A DNA stretch of 59,270 nucleotides, taken from NCBI GenBank assembly GCA_034663635.1, contig JAXDJH010000020.1, forward strand, positions 1 to 59,270. The letters are read 5' to 3'. Below the pieces are notes generated by a model, which did no database searches, was not told the DNA's origin, and worked only from the letters and a program-made list of their open reading frames with translations. Below, piece after piece: positions 26,034 through 35,648 of the stretch. A program made the translations under genes and the position numbers. The first letter of the stretch is position 1. Every line of letters starts with the position of its first letter. Origin of the DNA: JAXDJH01 sp034663635 (GTDB lineage: Bacteria > Actinomycetota > CADDZG01 > WHSQ01).

Positions 26034-27023
26034 ATGGACCAGACACTCGATCTATATGCATCTCCGCGACACGGCTCGAGGAAATGGATAGCCATCGGCT
26101 TGGCGGTCGCCCTCATCGGGGCATTCCTTGGCTACCAATGGCTGACCAATGTGACGCCGATGACCAAAGGAAAGGCCTTGAGCATCTTTCGGGCCGAGCG
26201 CGCTCAGTCCTCGGGAGCCGAGAGTTCCGCCACCCGCGAAAGCGGCAAGCACCACGTGCGGGCGGGCGCGAACGGTTCGTCGGCAGCTGTGAAGGATGTG
26301 AGCAAGAAAGATCGTCCTCAACCCAGAGGAGCCGAGGCGGTCGCAGCGGAGTCGGCCCCGGAGTCGGCCGCGCAAGAATCTGCGTCATCCCCCACGACGC
26401 ATGCGCGGCCCGCACCCAGATCCGATAAGACTCCGCTGCCCGCCGAGGGCGTCTATTCGTGGGACACCTCTGGCTACGAGGAAGTGGGCGGCGCCCGGCG
26501 CAACTTCCCGGCGGAGTCGCAACGGATCATCACGCACGACGGGACGGGCGGCTGGCACTCGCACCACTACTTCTCGGAGGAGCGAGAGATCTGGACCGAC
26601 TTCGTTACCGGCGAGAACGGCGCTTCGATCGCGATGCAGAGGAACAAGGTGACGTTCGGGCCGGTGACCAACGATTCCACCATCGACTTCTCTCCGGCGA
26701 TGTTCGTCGGTCCCACGGCACCCGAGGAGGGCCAGACCTGGGATGGATCGTGGACCGGCGACACGTATGGCGACTACACGGGGAAGGTCTTCGACCACGG
26801 AACCATGACGATCGGCGGCGAGAGCGTCGAGGTCTGGGCAGTGCAGGTCGACATCCAGATGAAGGGCAAGCAGGAGGGCACCGTGCAGGCAAAGGTGTGG
26901 TTGGACTTGAAGGACGGGCTGACCGTTCGAGAGGATTACATCCAGAACATCAAGTCCGGCGCGAACCCGACCTACCACGCCGAGTGGAGCATGACTCTGA
27001 AGTCCCTGCACCCGCGCACCTAG
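26034..27023 (+). CDS. Membrane-anchored protein of unknown function
   Basis: 329 residues from ATG 26034 (GGAAGG seven bases upstream; an earlier in-frame ATG at 25986 lies in the operator). One N-terminal helix WIAIGLAVALIGAFLGY, then a low-complexity Ser/Ala/Glu linker (about 50-135), then a beta-rich extracellular domain (about 140-329) starting EGVYSWDTSGYEE. No family recognised. Probable target of the divergent TetR. Confidence 0.75.
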   Translation: MDQTLDLYASPRHGSRKWIAIGLAVALIGAFLGYQWLTNVTPMTKGKALSIFRAERAQSSGAESSATRESGKHHVRAGANGSSAAVKDVSKKDRPQPRGAEAVAAESAPESAAQESASSPTTHARPAPRSDKTPLPAEGVYSWDTSGYEEVGGARRNFPAESQRIITHDGTGGWHSHHYFSEEREIWTDFVTGENGASIAMQRNKVTFGPVTNDSTIDFSPAMFVGPTAPEEGQTWDGSWTGDTYGDYTGKVFDHGTMTIGGESVEVWAVQVDIQMKGKQEGTVQAKVWLDLKDGLTVREDYIQNIKSGANPTYHAEWSMTLKSLHPRT

Positions 27024-27075
27024 CCGTCTACTAAAACGAGCCAGGCCTTGGAGGAAGTTTCCGCGAGGCGGCGAA

Positions 27076-29511
27076 ATGCACCGCATGTCCTCATACTTCC
27101 GTAATGCGACCGCGCTCGCGGCGGCTTCACTCCTGACCCTGACCCTTCTTCCCGGCCCCGCGATCGCGCAGGTCGACGGAGACCCAACCGATCTACCCGT
27201 GCTGGGAAAGGCCGTCCCTCTCGGGACCGTTTCGTACGTGCAGTCCGCGCCGATCGCCCGCACGGCGAAAGTCGTCGACGGCGACATCTCCGACTGGACC
27301 GGCGCCTCGTCGATGTACGGAGGCACGACGGTCTACTCGGGCGGCGAGCTCGTCTACCAGGACCACATCTTCGACGCGTACGGCCCGGACGACGGACGCG
27401 ATGCCGAGCGGTTCGCGAAGACGGATCCGATCGAGGAAGTCCTTCCTCAGGCCTACAGGATCGACGGTCTCGCCCAGGCCGACCCGTCGGGCGAACTCGG
27501 TATCCCGGTTCCCGAGCAGTACCACTACGACGACACCTATGGAGATTCCACGTCGGGACTGATCACCGGGGCCGACCTACTCGAGGTGCGACTCGCTCCT
27601 CAGGACGGCTCGACCACGCTATTGGCTCGAACGACGACGATGCATTCAGACTCGAAGACGGCGCTCCTGATCTTGGTCGACAACGGCGGGCCGGTTGCGG
27701 CTCATGCAGTTCCATTCGGCTCGGGCATTTCGTCGGCCACGGCGGACGTCGCTTACTTCCTGACCGGCAACGGCGGGTTCGTCGCAGACCTCGCCACGGG
27801 AGGTATCTCCCTGCTGCCGAGCGGATCCGTCGCTGCGAACGAGGTCGCCTACACGAACGCGATCGAAGCCTCGTTGCCATTCGCTCTCGAGGGCGCCTCT
27901 GTCGCGGTTGCGTCCGGCATTTCCAATGACTCCTTGGATGGCTTCGCGCCGATCTCGCTAGAGATGAACAACGAGGTCGCGCACTCCAACCTCGCGAACG
28001 TCGCATTCAGGAACTCCGAGCCGGTCCGGGTTTGGTTCGAACGTCAGCAGGCGCTGGCCCTTCACTCCGGATCGATCGATGAGTTCTTTACCAGCTTCGA
28101 CTCCGCCCGAGCAGCCGGAGACGAGACCCTCGTACCGGGCTTCGGGTACCACGACCGCCTTTTCGTCTCGTCGGAGATCGTCGCTCAAGAGGGCGGTAAG
28201 GATGGCCTGTACCAGCACTACGGCGTGTTCCTGCCGTCTTCATACGAGGCCGGAACGGCGACACCGCTCCAATGGTGGCTTCACTGGCGGGGCGGCACCG
28301 CCCACTCGGGAGCCGGCATCGTGCCCAAGTTCTTCAAGCAGATGGGCGAGGACGTGGACACGATCGTGGTCGCCCCATCGGGCCGTGGCACGAGCACCTG
28401 GTACGTGGGCAGGGGACAGGTCGACTTCCAGGACGTTTGGCGCAACGTGATGGACACGTTCTCGATCGACCGCCAGCGCGTCTACCTATCGGGTCACTCG
28501 ATGGGCGGCTGGGGCACGTATCTCCTCGCACTGCTCTATCCGGATCGATTCGCGGCCGGCGCGCCGGCGGCGGGCCCTGTGACGCAGGGCGCATGGACGG
28601 GCGTCGACTACTTCGACGGCTGCGAAAACTTCCAGTACGACGAGTACACGCCTTGCTACATCTCTGCCAACGGCAGTGACCCAATAGCGCAGCACACCCG
28701 GAAGCTCCTAGAGAACCTTCGCTACGTCCCTATGGCGATCATGCACGGCACCGACGACGAGCTTGTGCCTTACCCGGGCGTGGCGCGCCAGGTGCAGAGG
28801 TTGCAGGAGCTCGGTTATCGCTACCGCTTCTACACCTACCCCGGCTACGAGCACTACAGCCACCCGATAGCCGACCAGTGGGCCGCGCAAGCGAGCTACA
28901 TGCATTCCTTCGTGGCCCCCGAGAACCCGAGCCACGTCACCTACATCCGCGACATGCCCTTCGAGCGTGCAACCGAGACCGTTCAGTCGAACGGCATCCC
29001 TCTCGATTTCTCTTTCGACAGCGCTTACTGGATGTCGAAGCTGACTGCGACCGACGAGACCGCCGGGCGCGCCTACTTCGATGGCGAGACGATGGGGATC
29101 CCGGATCAGATGCACACGAACGTCCCCGAGGCCGCGGGACCCACGTCTGTGGGCTCGACCGGGCCCTTCGTGATGGCCGGTCAGGCGTGGATTACAACTC
29201 CGGCATCGATCGTTCCTCCAGTGGAGAATCGATTCCACATCACCCTCACGGGTGCTCGCCAAGTTCTGCTCGACTTAGCGCGGATGCAACTGGACCTCAG
29301 TCAGCCCATCATGGGTTTCGTCGACACCGGCGACGCTCTCGAACTGCATCTAGCGGGGTCGTGGACTACGGCCCCGGTCGCCTTCGTCGACGGGGACAAC
29401 GTTCCCGTCACGCTGAGCGATGGTGTCGCATCGATCCAGCTTGCTCCGGGCACCCATTCGCTGACGCTGGAGCCGCCCTTTACGACGCTGGCACCAAACC
29501 CATTGACCTAG
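27076..29511 (+). CDS. Secreted alpha/beta hydrolase (esterase/prolyl-oligopeptidase-like)
   Basis: 811 residues; signal peptide ends AIA. Residues about 60-330 are a beta domain starting VDGDISDWTG, a pattern like CBM9-type binding modules. The hydrolase domain has YLSGHSMGGWGTY (Ser near 475), HGTDDELVPYPG (Asp) and YPGYEHYSH (His). The C-terminus is beta-rich. Likely a carbohydrate or polyester esterase; substrate unknown. GAGG lies seven bases before ATG. Fifty-two bases after the preceding gene. Confidence 0.82.
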   Translation: MHRMSSYFRNATALAAASLLTLTLLPGPAIAQVDGDPTDLPVLGKAVPLGTVSYVQSAPIARTAKVVDGDISDWTGASSMYGGTTVYSGGELVYQDHIFDAYGPDDGRDAERFAKTDPIEEVLPQAYRIDGLAQADPSGELGIPVPEQYHYDDTYGDSTSGLITGADLLEVRLAPQDGSTTLLARTTTMHSDSKTALLILVDNGGPVAAHAVPFGSGISSATADVAYFLTGNGGFVADLATGGISLLPSGSVAANEVAYTNAIEASLPFALEGASVAVASGISNDSLDGFAPISLEMNNEVAHSNLANVAFRNSEPVRVWFERQQALALHSGSIDEFFTSFDSARAAGDETLVPGFGYHDRLFVSSEIVAQEGGKDGLYQHYGVFLPSSYEAGTATPLQWWLHWRGGTAHSGAGIVPKFFKQMGEDVDTIVVAPSGRGTSTWYVGRGQVDFQDVWRNVMDTFSIDRQRVYLSGHSMGGWGTYLLALLYPDRFAAGAPAAGPVTQGAWTGVDYFDGCENFQYDEYTPCYISANGSDPIAQHTRKLLENLRYVPMAIMHGTDDELVPYPGVARQVQRLQELGYRYRFYTYPGYEHYSHPIADQWAAQASYMHSFVAPENPSHVTYIRDMPFERATETVQSNGIPLDFSFDSAYWMSKLTATDETAGRAYFDGETMGIPDQMHTNVPEAAGPTSVGSTGPFVMAGQAWITTPASIVPPVENRFHITLTGARQVLLDLARMQLDLSQPIMGFVDTGDALELHLAGSWTTAPVAFVDGDNVPVTLSDGVASIQLAPGTHSLTLEPPFTTLAPNPLT

Positions 29512-29590
29512 AAGCGCCCATACCGAAGGAACTCAGGCGAAAGCGGAGAAACCAGGACCTTCAACCAACTTTTACCTGGGGGTTCGCGGA

Positions 29591-31510
29591 ATGAAGCGTC
29601 TGTCCTTTGTCATCGCGCTCGTCACTCTGGTCTCTTCTATGGCGTTTGCGCTCGCTCCGGCGGGCGCCACTCCCGCCGATGTGCCCGCGCGAGGCGCGGC
29701 TCCGGTAGTGATGCTGGGGGCCCAACTCCCCGGCTGGTCCGGCCCGGCCGCCGATGGAGCTTCGGATCCCTACCCGGCTGGAGCCCTGACCGGCGAGCGC
29801 ACGGCGCACGGAGGTCAGCTCGTTGTTCCCCCCGCTCAGGCTCAAACTGGTGTGAACCCCGACCAGGTGGCCGCCTTCAAATGGGATGGAACGAAGTTCG
29901 TCGAGATCCCGGTTCAGGTGGACGAACGTTTCCCCTACTTCCTTGCTAACCCCGATTCGGACTTCGGTATCTACTCGGGCACCGACAAAGAGCTCACCTA
30001 CGAGTGGGACGTCGAGTCGTGGAAGAAGACGGCAGGGGAGTGCGTCGCCCAGTACCCCGAGGGCGAAAGCGCGATGCAGGACCCCGTTCTGACGCTCGAC
30101 GATGACGACGAAGTGGCGTTCATGGCGTCGGATGCAGGCGCTCAGGCCCCGCTCGGAGCGAAGCCGGATGGGATAACCGGAACCCGGCAGGAGATCCGAC
30201 TCGCCGATCCGCGCGACCCGGCTGCTCAGCGATACGTCTACCTGGCGACGCGCCCCGGCGGCTCGTCCTTCACGACCGAGACCGGCTACGTGCACTACAC
30301 CCGCGACGCCGACGCCGATAAGTGGATAGACCGCACCTTCTGGGCCGACACCGACCCCAACAAGATCGGCACGTCGAACACGGGTTATGGGCCGAACCTG
30401 CACGGAACGGTCTGCAAACCGAACCTCGAGACCGAAGACCCCGACGACTACATCGCGCAGGAGTCGACGGACAGGTTCCCAAGCGACGCCGTGACGGTCT
30501 CTACGGACGCGTACAAGTGGCGCGCGACCGGGCGCTGGATGGTCAGGAATGTCCAGGTGACGAAGCCCGGAACGGCCGGCGAATACGGCCCGGACCTGAT
30601 CGACCGGTGGAAGGGCCGCGCCTTCCAGCAGGCTCCCGACTCGGTGATATCGGTGGTGGGCTTCGAAGACGAGCAAGTGAACTGGGAAGCGAACTCCGCG
30701 CTGCTCGGCGAGCTCGCCGGACCCGTTCGTGCCGTTCGCGAGACCTGGGGCGCAGACTCGGGAACCAACGTCACGAAGACCGAGACGTTCTACCGGGACG
30801 CGATCATCTACCGCTACCACGTCAGGGTGCACCCGATCCCGCCCGACGGTCTCTACACCTCTTGGGACTACAACAGTGGGGTCGCCTCGACCTACTACAA
30901 CGAGACTCTGAGCGCAGGCGTCCCCGTCGACGGCATCAACGACGAGAAGGTCGGTAACGTCGATGAGGCTCCGACCGGCGATCCGGCGTTCTTCGATGCA
31001 CCCGACCCGACGACCACGAAGCCTCTTTCGACGCTCAATTGGGAGCAGGTCTCGGGCGCCGGCGACAGCGGTTCGCTCGTCTACATAACCGAGATCAAGG
31101 GCGCGACCAGCGCGGGCAACCCCGCGGTCGTTCCTTACTACCGAGACGACTCGTGTCTCGACGACGGCACCGGCGACGATCCCTCGCCGCGCGCATACCC
31201 GGGCGAGTCTTACGACTGGCTGAATGGCCGAAACGACCAGACCGCGGACGATTACCTCGCCCTACCGTGCAAGGCCCAGGCTCCGGAGGGCTACAGCGGT
31301 CCGTACCGCCAGGGTTGTTTCGGCTGCCACGGGATCCACTACTTCGTGACCGGCGACACCGACAACGCCGCGACGGGCACGCCGACGACCGAGATCGACG
31401 CGCAGCAGTGGCAATGGGCGGTCCCGACAGCGGCCCCCACGAACATGGGCGATCCCTACGCGAACAACGTGAAGATCCCACTTATACCGACAGCGACCTT
31501 GCAGCCGTAA
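29591..31510 (+). CDS. Secreted protein of unknown function with a CXXCH motif
   Basis: 639 residues; signal peptide ends AGA. Mostly beta; no family recognised. Near the C-terminus (about 577) RQGCFGCHGIHYF contains one CXXCH, the c-type haem attachment pattern. Other cysteines are sparse. It lies in a row of secreted proteins and is followed four bases later by the split-barrel protein. Confidence 0.72.
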   Translation: MKRLSFVIALVTLVSSMAFALAPAGATPADVPARGAAPVVMLGAQLPGWSGPAADGASDPYPAGALTGERTAHGGQLVVPPAQAQTGVNPDQVAAFKWDGTKFVEIPVQVDERFPYFLANPDSDFGIYSGTDKELTYEWDVESWKKTAGECVAQYPEGESAMQDPVLTLDDDDEVAFMASDAGAQAPLGAKPDGITGTRQEIRLADPRDPAAQRYVYLATRPGGSSFTTETGYVHYTRDADADKWIDRTFWADTDPNKIGTSNTGYGPNLHGTVCKPNLETEDPDDYIAQESTDRFPSDAVTVSTDAYKWRATGRWMVRNVQVTKPGTAGEYGPDLIDRWKGRAFQQAPDSVISVVGFEDEQVNWEANSALLGELAGPVRAVRETWGADSGTNVTKTETFYRDAIIYRYHVRVHPIPPDGLYTSWDYNSGVASTYYNETLSAGVPVDGINDEKVGNVDEAPTGDPAFFDAPDPTTTKPLSTLNWEQVSGAGDSGSLVYITEIKGATSAGNPAVVPYYRDDSCLDDGTGDDPSPRAYPGESYDWLNGRNDQTADDYLALPCKAQAPEGYSGPYRQGCFGCHGIHYFVTGDTDNAATGTPTTEIDAQQWQWAVPTAAPTNMGDPYANNVKIPLIPTATLQP

Positions 31511-31514
31511 ACAG

Positions 31515-31985
31515 TTGAGCGAAGCGGAGCCACGCGCCGAGCGTCCGTACATACCCGACTACGGGCTACCGGGCCCCGAGACCGGTTTCGTCGATTGGTC
31601 CGACGCGGTGCGACGACTGACGGATTCGCAGAATTACTGGCTCGCGACGACCGACGCCGATGGAGGGCCTCACGTCAACGCGATCTGGGGCGTGTGGCTG
31701 GACGGAAGCTTCTATTGCGGCGGCGGGCCGGACGTGAGGTGGGCTCGCAACCTCAAGCGCGACCCGCGCCTCGCTCTGCACCTCGAGGACGGCGAGAAGG
31801 CGATCATCCTCAAAGGAACCGTCGAACGAACGAGTGACGTCGCGTCTGAGGTTCAGGACGTGATCGACGCATACAAGAAGAAATACGACTTCGATCACCC
31901 GGCGCCGTTCTGGCGCTTCACGCCCAAGGTGGCTTTCGGCTGGACCGATTTCACCAAGAACGCCACCCGCTGGACCTTCGACTGA
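31515..31985 (+). CDS. Pyridoxamine-5'-phosphate-oxidase-like split-barrel flavoprotein (FMN/F420 type)
   Basis: 156 residues. Core NYWLATTDADGGPHVNAIWGVWLDGSFYC (about 40-68), followed by RNLKRDPRLALHLED and IILKGTVERTSD, fits the PPOX/F420-reductase split barrel; ends in RFTPKVAFGWTDFTKNATRW. TTG start four bases after the previous stop with no clear ribosome site. Role unknown. Confidence 0.82.
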   Translation: MSEAEPRAERPYIPDYGLPGPETGFVDWSDAVRRLTDSQNYWLATTDADGGPHVNAIWGVWLDGSFYCGGGPDVRWARNLKRDPRLALHLEDGEKAIILKGTVERTSDVASEVQDVIDAYKKKYDFDHPAPFWRFTPKVAFGWTDFTKNATRWTFD

Positions 31986-32053
31986 CCCTTCCCTGGGCAG
32001 GAGGTGCGTCTTGGGGGCCGAATCCCTAAGGCAGCGAACATGGGAGGTCAATC

Positions 32054-33205
32054 GTGAAAAGAACCATCGTCGTCATCGCAGCTCTCGCGGGACTCTTGAT
32101 CGGGGCGCTGCCTGGCGCTAACGCGGGTCCACAAGACGGTTGGGCATCGGACAACGTCGAATACGTCAAGTTCGTGCCGTTCGAGGCCGGAACCGCGACG
32201 GGCGCAAAGATCGTCGGCAAATACATGTACGTCACGAGCTGGAAGTCATTCAGCATCTATGACGTCTCCGACCCCGAGAACCCGACGAATCTGTCGATCA
32301 CTCCGTTCGCGAAGGACACTGCGGACCAGGGCACCGGTTTCCGCTTCGAGAACGAGGACGTCGCCACCAACGGCAAGATCCTCATCTTCTCGCAGCAGCT
32401 TCCGGTCGCTCACCTCTTCGTCTATGACGTCGAGGACAAGTCCAATCCCGTCCTCATCGGCCACTTGACCGAGGGTGGAGCCCACACGGCCGAGTGCCTG
32501 CTCGACTGCAAGTGGCTCTACGGCTCCAACGGCAACATCTGGGACCTTCGAGACCCGACCAAGCCCGAGCTTCAGAAAGAGAAGTGGACAGAGGGCATGC
32601 CGGCGACCGGAGCGCACGACCTCAACGAGGTTGCCCCTGGTCTCATGCTTAGCTCGTCTCGACCCATCGTCTTCCTCGACGCCCGCAAAGACCCAACGCA
32701 TCCGAAGCTCCTCGCGGTCGGCGACGACAAGAAGATCACCGGAGGTATCCACTCGAACCGCTGGCCGCGTCAAGGGAAAGACAAGATCGTTCTTTTCTCG
32801 AGCGAGTCCAACTTCACCGGACGTTGCTCCGGCGCTAACGGAGCGTTCATGACCTGGGACGCCTCCAATTGGAAGAAGACGAGTTCCTTCCAGTTGCTCG
32901 ACACCTTCCAGTTCGAGAACGGCACCTACTCCGACGGCAAGCCTGCGGCGAACGCGATGGGCTGCTCTGCTCACTGGTTCCAGGAGCACCCTTCCTTCGA
33001 CAACGGTGGACTTGTCGCACTCGGCTCGTACGACCACGGCACGCGCTTCATGGATGTCGCGAGCAACGGCAAGATCTCGGAGGTCGGATACTTCGTGCCG
33101 AACGCAGGCGAGACGTCGGCGGCCTATTGGGTCAACGACGAGCTCGTCTACTCGATCGACTACACCCGAGGCTTCGACGTCCTGCGCTACACCGGCAAGA
33201 TCTAG
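32054..33205 (+). CDS. Secreted LVIVD-repeat beta-propeller protein
   Basis: 383 residues; signal peptide ends ANA. Repeats such as FSIYDVSDPENPTNL, LFVYDVEDKSNPVLIG, NIWDLRDPTKPEL and RFMDVASNGKI are LVIVD-type blades. Paired Cys at CLLDC and GRCSG. GTG start with GGGAGG six bases upstream. Function unknown. Its stop shares CTAG with the convergent SDR gene. Confidence 0.82.
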   Translation: MKRTIVVIAALAGLLIGALPGANAGPQDGWASDNVEYVKFVPFEAGTATGAKIVGKYMYVTSWKSFSIYDVSDPENPTNLSITPFAKDTADQGTGFRFENEDVATNGKILIFSQQLPVAHLFVYDVEDKSNPVLIGHLTEGGAHTAECLLDCKWLYGSNGNIWDLRDPTKPELQKEKWTEGMPATGAHDLNEVAPGLMLSSSRPIVFLDARKDPTHPKLLAVGDDKKITGGIHSNRWPRQGKDKIVLFSSESNFTGRCSGANGAFMTWDASNWKKTSSFQLLDTFQFENGTYSDGKPAANAMGCSAHWFQEHPSFDNGGLVALGSYDHGTRFMDVASNGKISEVGYFVPNAGETSAAYWVNDELVYSIDYTRGFDVLRYTGKI

Positions 33206-34053
33206 CTCTTCTTCTTGTAGCCCATCAGTAGACCGACAACCCGGTCTCGGATCCGATCCGGGACCGGGTTTTCCAATATGGCTCTGACGCGCGCGTCGAA
33301 CCCAACCAGGTAACGCGTTTTTGGGCGATCCGATGCGAGAGCGTCCTCGATCGCCCTGGCAACTTCGATCGGGTCCTTGCCGCGGCTCTCGAGCATCTTT
33401 GCGATCTTCAGCCCCCGCTTCATGTACGGGTCGTAGAGGGCTTTGGTGTCCTCGGGCATCGTGGTGATGAGATCCTCGAAGTCGTCGTAGCCCTTTCCCC
33501 AGATAGCGGTGTCGAACGCTCCCGGCTCGATGATCGAGACCTTGAGGTTCCAGGGCTGAAGTTCGAGCCGCAGGGCATCGGCCAACGCCTCGAGCGCGAA
33601 CTTGGAGGCCGCGTACGGGCCGAAGAAAGGAACGGCCGGCGTCCGCGCTGCCACGGAGGAGACGAACAGAACTCGGCCCGTCGCCTTTCTGATCTGAGGA
33701 AGGAAGGCTTGGGTGACGGCGATCTGCCCGATCACGTTGACGTCCAACTGCTTGCGGAGCTCTTCGAGCGGCAGGCCCTCGATGGGAGCGTTGACCGAGA
33801 TGCCCGCGTTGTTGACGAGCCCGAAGAGGCCCTCGGGAGACGCCTCCGAGATCTCCTTGGCGCACGCCTCGATGGATTGCTGATCGACGACGTCGATGAT
33901 CACCGGAGTGATGTCCGGCGACGCATCCTTGAGGGCCTCTCCGTCTTGTTCCTTGCGGACGCCGGCGAAGACCTTGAAGCCGACTTCTGCGAGATGAGTG
34001 GCCGTTGCCCGGCCTATGCCCGATGAAGAGCCCGTCACCAATACGGATCGCAT
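33202..34053 (-). CDS. Short-chain dehydrogenase/reductase (SDR)
   Basis: 283 residues from ATG 34053 (GGGAGG four bases upstream; the 48 codons before are non-coding). Classical SDR: TGSSSGIGRA cofactor loop (about 7-16), NNAGISV, catalytic Ser-Tyr-Lys with SSVAART and YAASKFA. NAD(P)-dependent; substrate unknown. Divergent from the acyl-CoA ligase, so a lipid or steroid link is possible but unproven. Confidence 0.88.
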   Translation of the reverse strand: MRSVLVTGSSSGIGRATATHLAEVGFKVFAGVRKEQDGEALKDASPDITPVIIDVVDQQSIEACAKEISEASPEGLFGLVNNAGISVNAPIEGLPLEELRKQLDVNVIGQIAVTQAFLPQIRKATGRVLFVSSVAARTPAVPFFGPYAASKFALEALADALRLELQPWNLKVSIIEPGAFDTAIWGKGYDDFEDLITTMPEDTKALYDPYMKRGLKIAKMLESRGKDPIEVARAIEDALASDRPKTRYLVGFDARVRAILENPVPDRIRDRVVGLLMGYKKKS

Positions 34054-34124
34054 TTCGCCTCCCTGGAGATGGTGGAAAGCCAAGGGTAGCCTTCGGGTAG
34101 TTCTTACGATCGGGGGAGGGGCAC

Positions 34125-35639
34125 ATGGCAGTCGGTCCGCACAATCTCGCGCGTCTTGTCGATGATTCGTTCCAGCGGAACGGGGACTACGAGTCACTCT
34201 TCTTCGAGGGCAGCTGGTACCGCTCCGGAGACCTCTACGAGAGGGTGGGGCGACTCGCTGGAGGCCTGAAGGAACTGGGCATCCAGCCCGACGACCGTGT
34301 GGTCGTGATGATGTCCAACTGCCCCGAGATCGGGATGTCTTACAACGCGCTGTGGCGGATCGGTGCTGCGATCACACCGGTCATCTTCTTGCTACCACCC
34401 GACGAGCTCCGCCACATCGTCGCGGACTCCGAAGCCAGAGCTGTCATCACCACTCCGGAGTTCACCGCAACGGTCAAGCAGGCGACTGAGGGGATCGACA
34501 CCCTGAAGTGGATCATCTCCGCCGGCCCCGAAGAGGACGGCATCATCCCGATGTCATCGTTGGAAGAGGCGGAGCCGGCCGGACTCGCCGACAAAGACGA
34601 CTCGGACATGGCCGCCCTCATGTACACGGGTGGGACCACGGGCCGCGCCAAGGGCGTGATGCTGAGCCACGAGAACCTCTGGTGGGGAGGCAAGGCCTCT
34701 TACGACGCGTCCCACGTCGACGGGATCAACCGCAACGTGATCCCGCTGCCTCTTTCTCATTCGTTCGGGCTACTGGTGACGGTTGTCGGCGCACACTCGC
34801 AGCAGCCTGGGGTCGCGGCACTTCAAAGGTGGTTCGATCCGACGAACATGCTCGAGCTGATCCAAGATCACCAGGCGCAACAGGTCGCGCTTGTACCGTC
34901 GATGTTGCAGATGCTTTTGGCCATGCCGCTCGAGAACTACGACCTGTCGAGCCTTCGCTACATCGTCTCGGGGGCGTCGCCACTAGCGCTAGAGGTCGTG
35001 CACGAGTTTGAGCGCCGGGTGCCGAACGTGGAGATACGAGAGGGCTACGGCCTCACCGAGACGTCCGCAAGCTTGTCAGTTAACCGGCCGAACGCGCGGC
35101 GGCTCGGTTCGGTCGGGCAGCCCCTCCCCGGAGTCGAGGTCAAGTTCGTCGACGACGATGACGTCGAGGTGGCGCAAGGGGAGCCCGGCGAGATCTGCTG
35201 CAAGTCCGATGGCGTGATGCTCGGCTACTGGCGTTCGGAGGAAGCAACTGCCGACGCGACGAAGGGCGGCTGGTTCCATACCGGCGACATCGGGAAGGCC
35301 GACGAGGACGGTTACCTCTGGATACTCGACCGCAAGAAAGATCTGATCATCCGGGGTGGGTTCAACGTCTACCCGCGCGATGTCGAGGATTGTCTGCTGG
35401 AGCACCCCGCTGTTTCTATCGCTGGGGTCGTCGGCAAGCCCGATCCGGTTCGAGGTGAAGAAGTTGTCGCATTCGTGTCGCTCTCCCCGGGTCAAGACGC
35501 GACGCCTGAAGAGCTGATCGAGTTCGCGAAGGGCCGCATCGGCGGCTACAAGTACCCGCGCGATGTGAGGATCGTCGGCAACGTTCCGTTAACCCCGGTC
35601 GGGAAGATCGACAGGAAAGTCCTTCGAACGATGCTCTAG
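34125..35639 (+). CDS. Acyl-CoA synthetase (AMP-binding family)
   Basis: 504 residues. AMP motif MYTGGTTGRAKGVMLSHENL (about 167-186), GYGLTETSA (about 307), DRKKDLIIRGGFNVYPRDVE (about 400) and the catalytic Lys in PLTPVGKIDRK near 496. Activates a carboxylic acid with CoA, probably a fatty or aromatic acid. Divergent from the SDR with a 71-base gap. Confidence 0.9.
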   Translation: MAVGPHNLARLVDDSFQRNGDYESLFFEGSWYRSGDLYERVGRLAGGLKELGIQPDDRVVVMMSNCPEIGMSYNALWRIGAAITPVIFLLPPDELRHIVADSEARAVITTPEFTATVKQATEGIDTLKWIISAGPEEDGIIPMSSLEEAEPAGLADKDDSDMAALMYTGGTTGRAKGVMLSHENLWWGGKASYDASHVDGINRNVIPLPLSHSFGLLVTVVGAHSQQPGVAALQRWFDPTNMLELIQDHQAQQVALVPSMLQMLLAMPLENYDLSSLRYIVSGASPLALEVVHEFERRVPNVEIREGYGLTETSASLSVNRPNARRLGSVGQPLPGVEVKFVDDDDVEVAQGEPGEICCKSDGVMLGYWRSEEATADATKGGWFHTGDIGKADEDGYLWILDRKKDLIIRGGFNVYPRDVEDCLLEHPAVSIAGVVGKPDPVRGEEVVAFVSLSPGQDATPEELIEFAKGRIGGYKYPRDVRIVGNVPLTPVGKIDRKVLRTML

Positions 35640-35648
35640 ATCTTCGCC

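Noticed and set aside
29561..30832. 423-residue minus-strand frame opposite the CXXCH protein
   Set aside because: Shadow frame with Val/Arg-rich composition; the plus-strand gene has a signal peptide and good neighbours.
32246..34144. 632-residue minus-strand frame across the LVIVD and SDR genes
   Set aside because: Crosses two well-supported genes in another frame and has no coherent domain.
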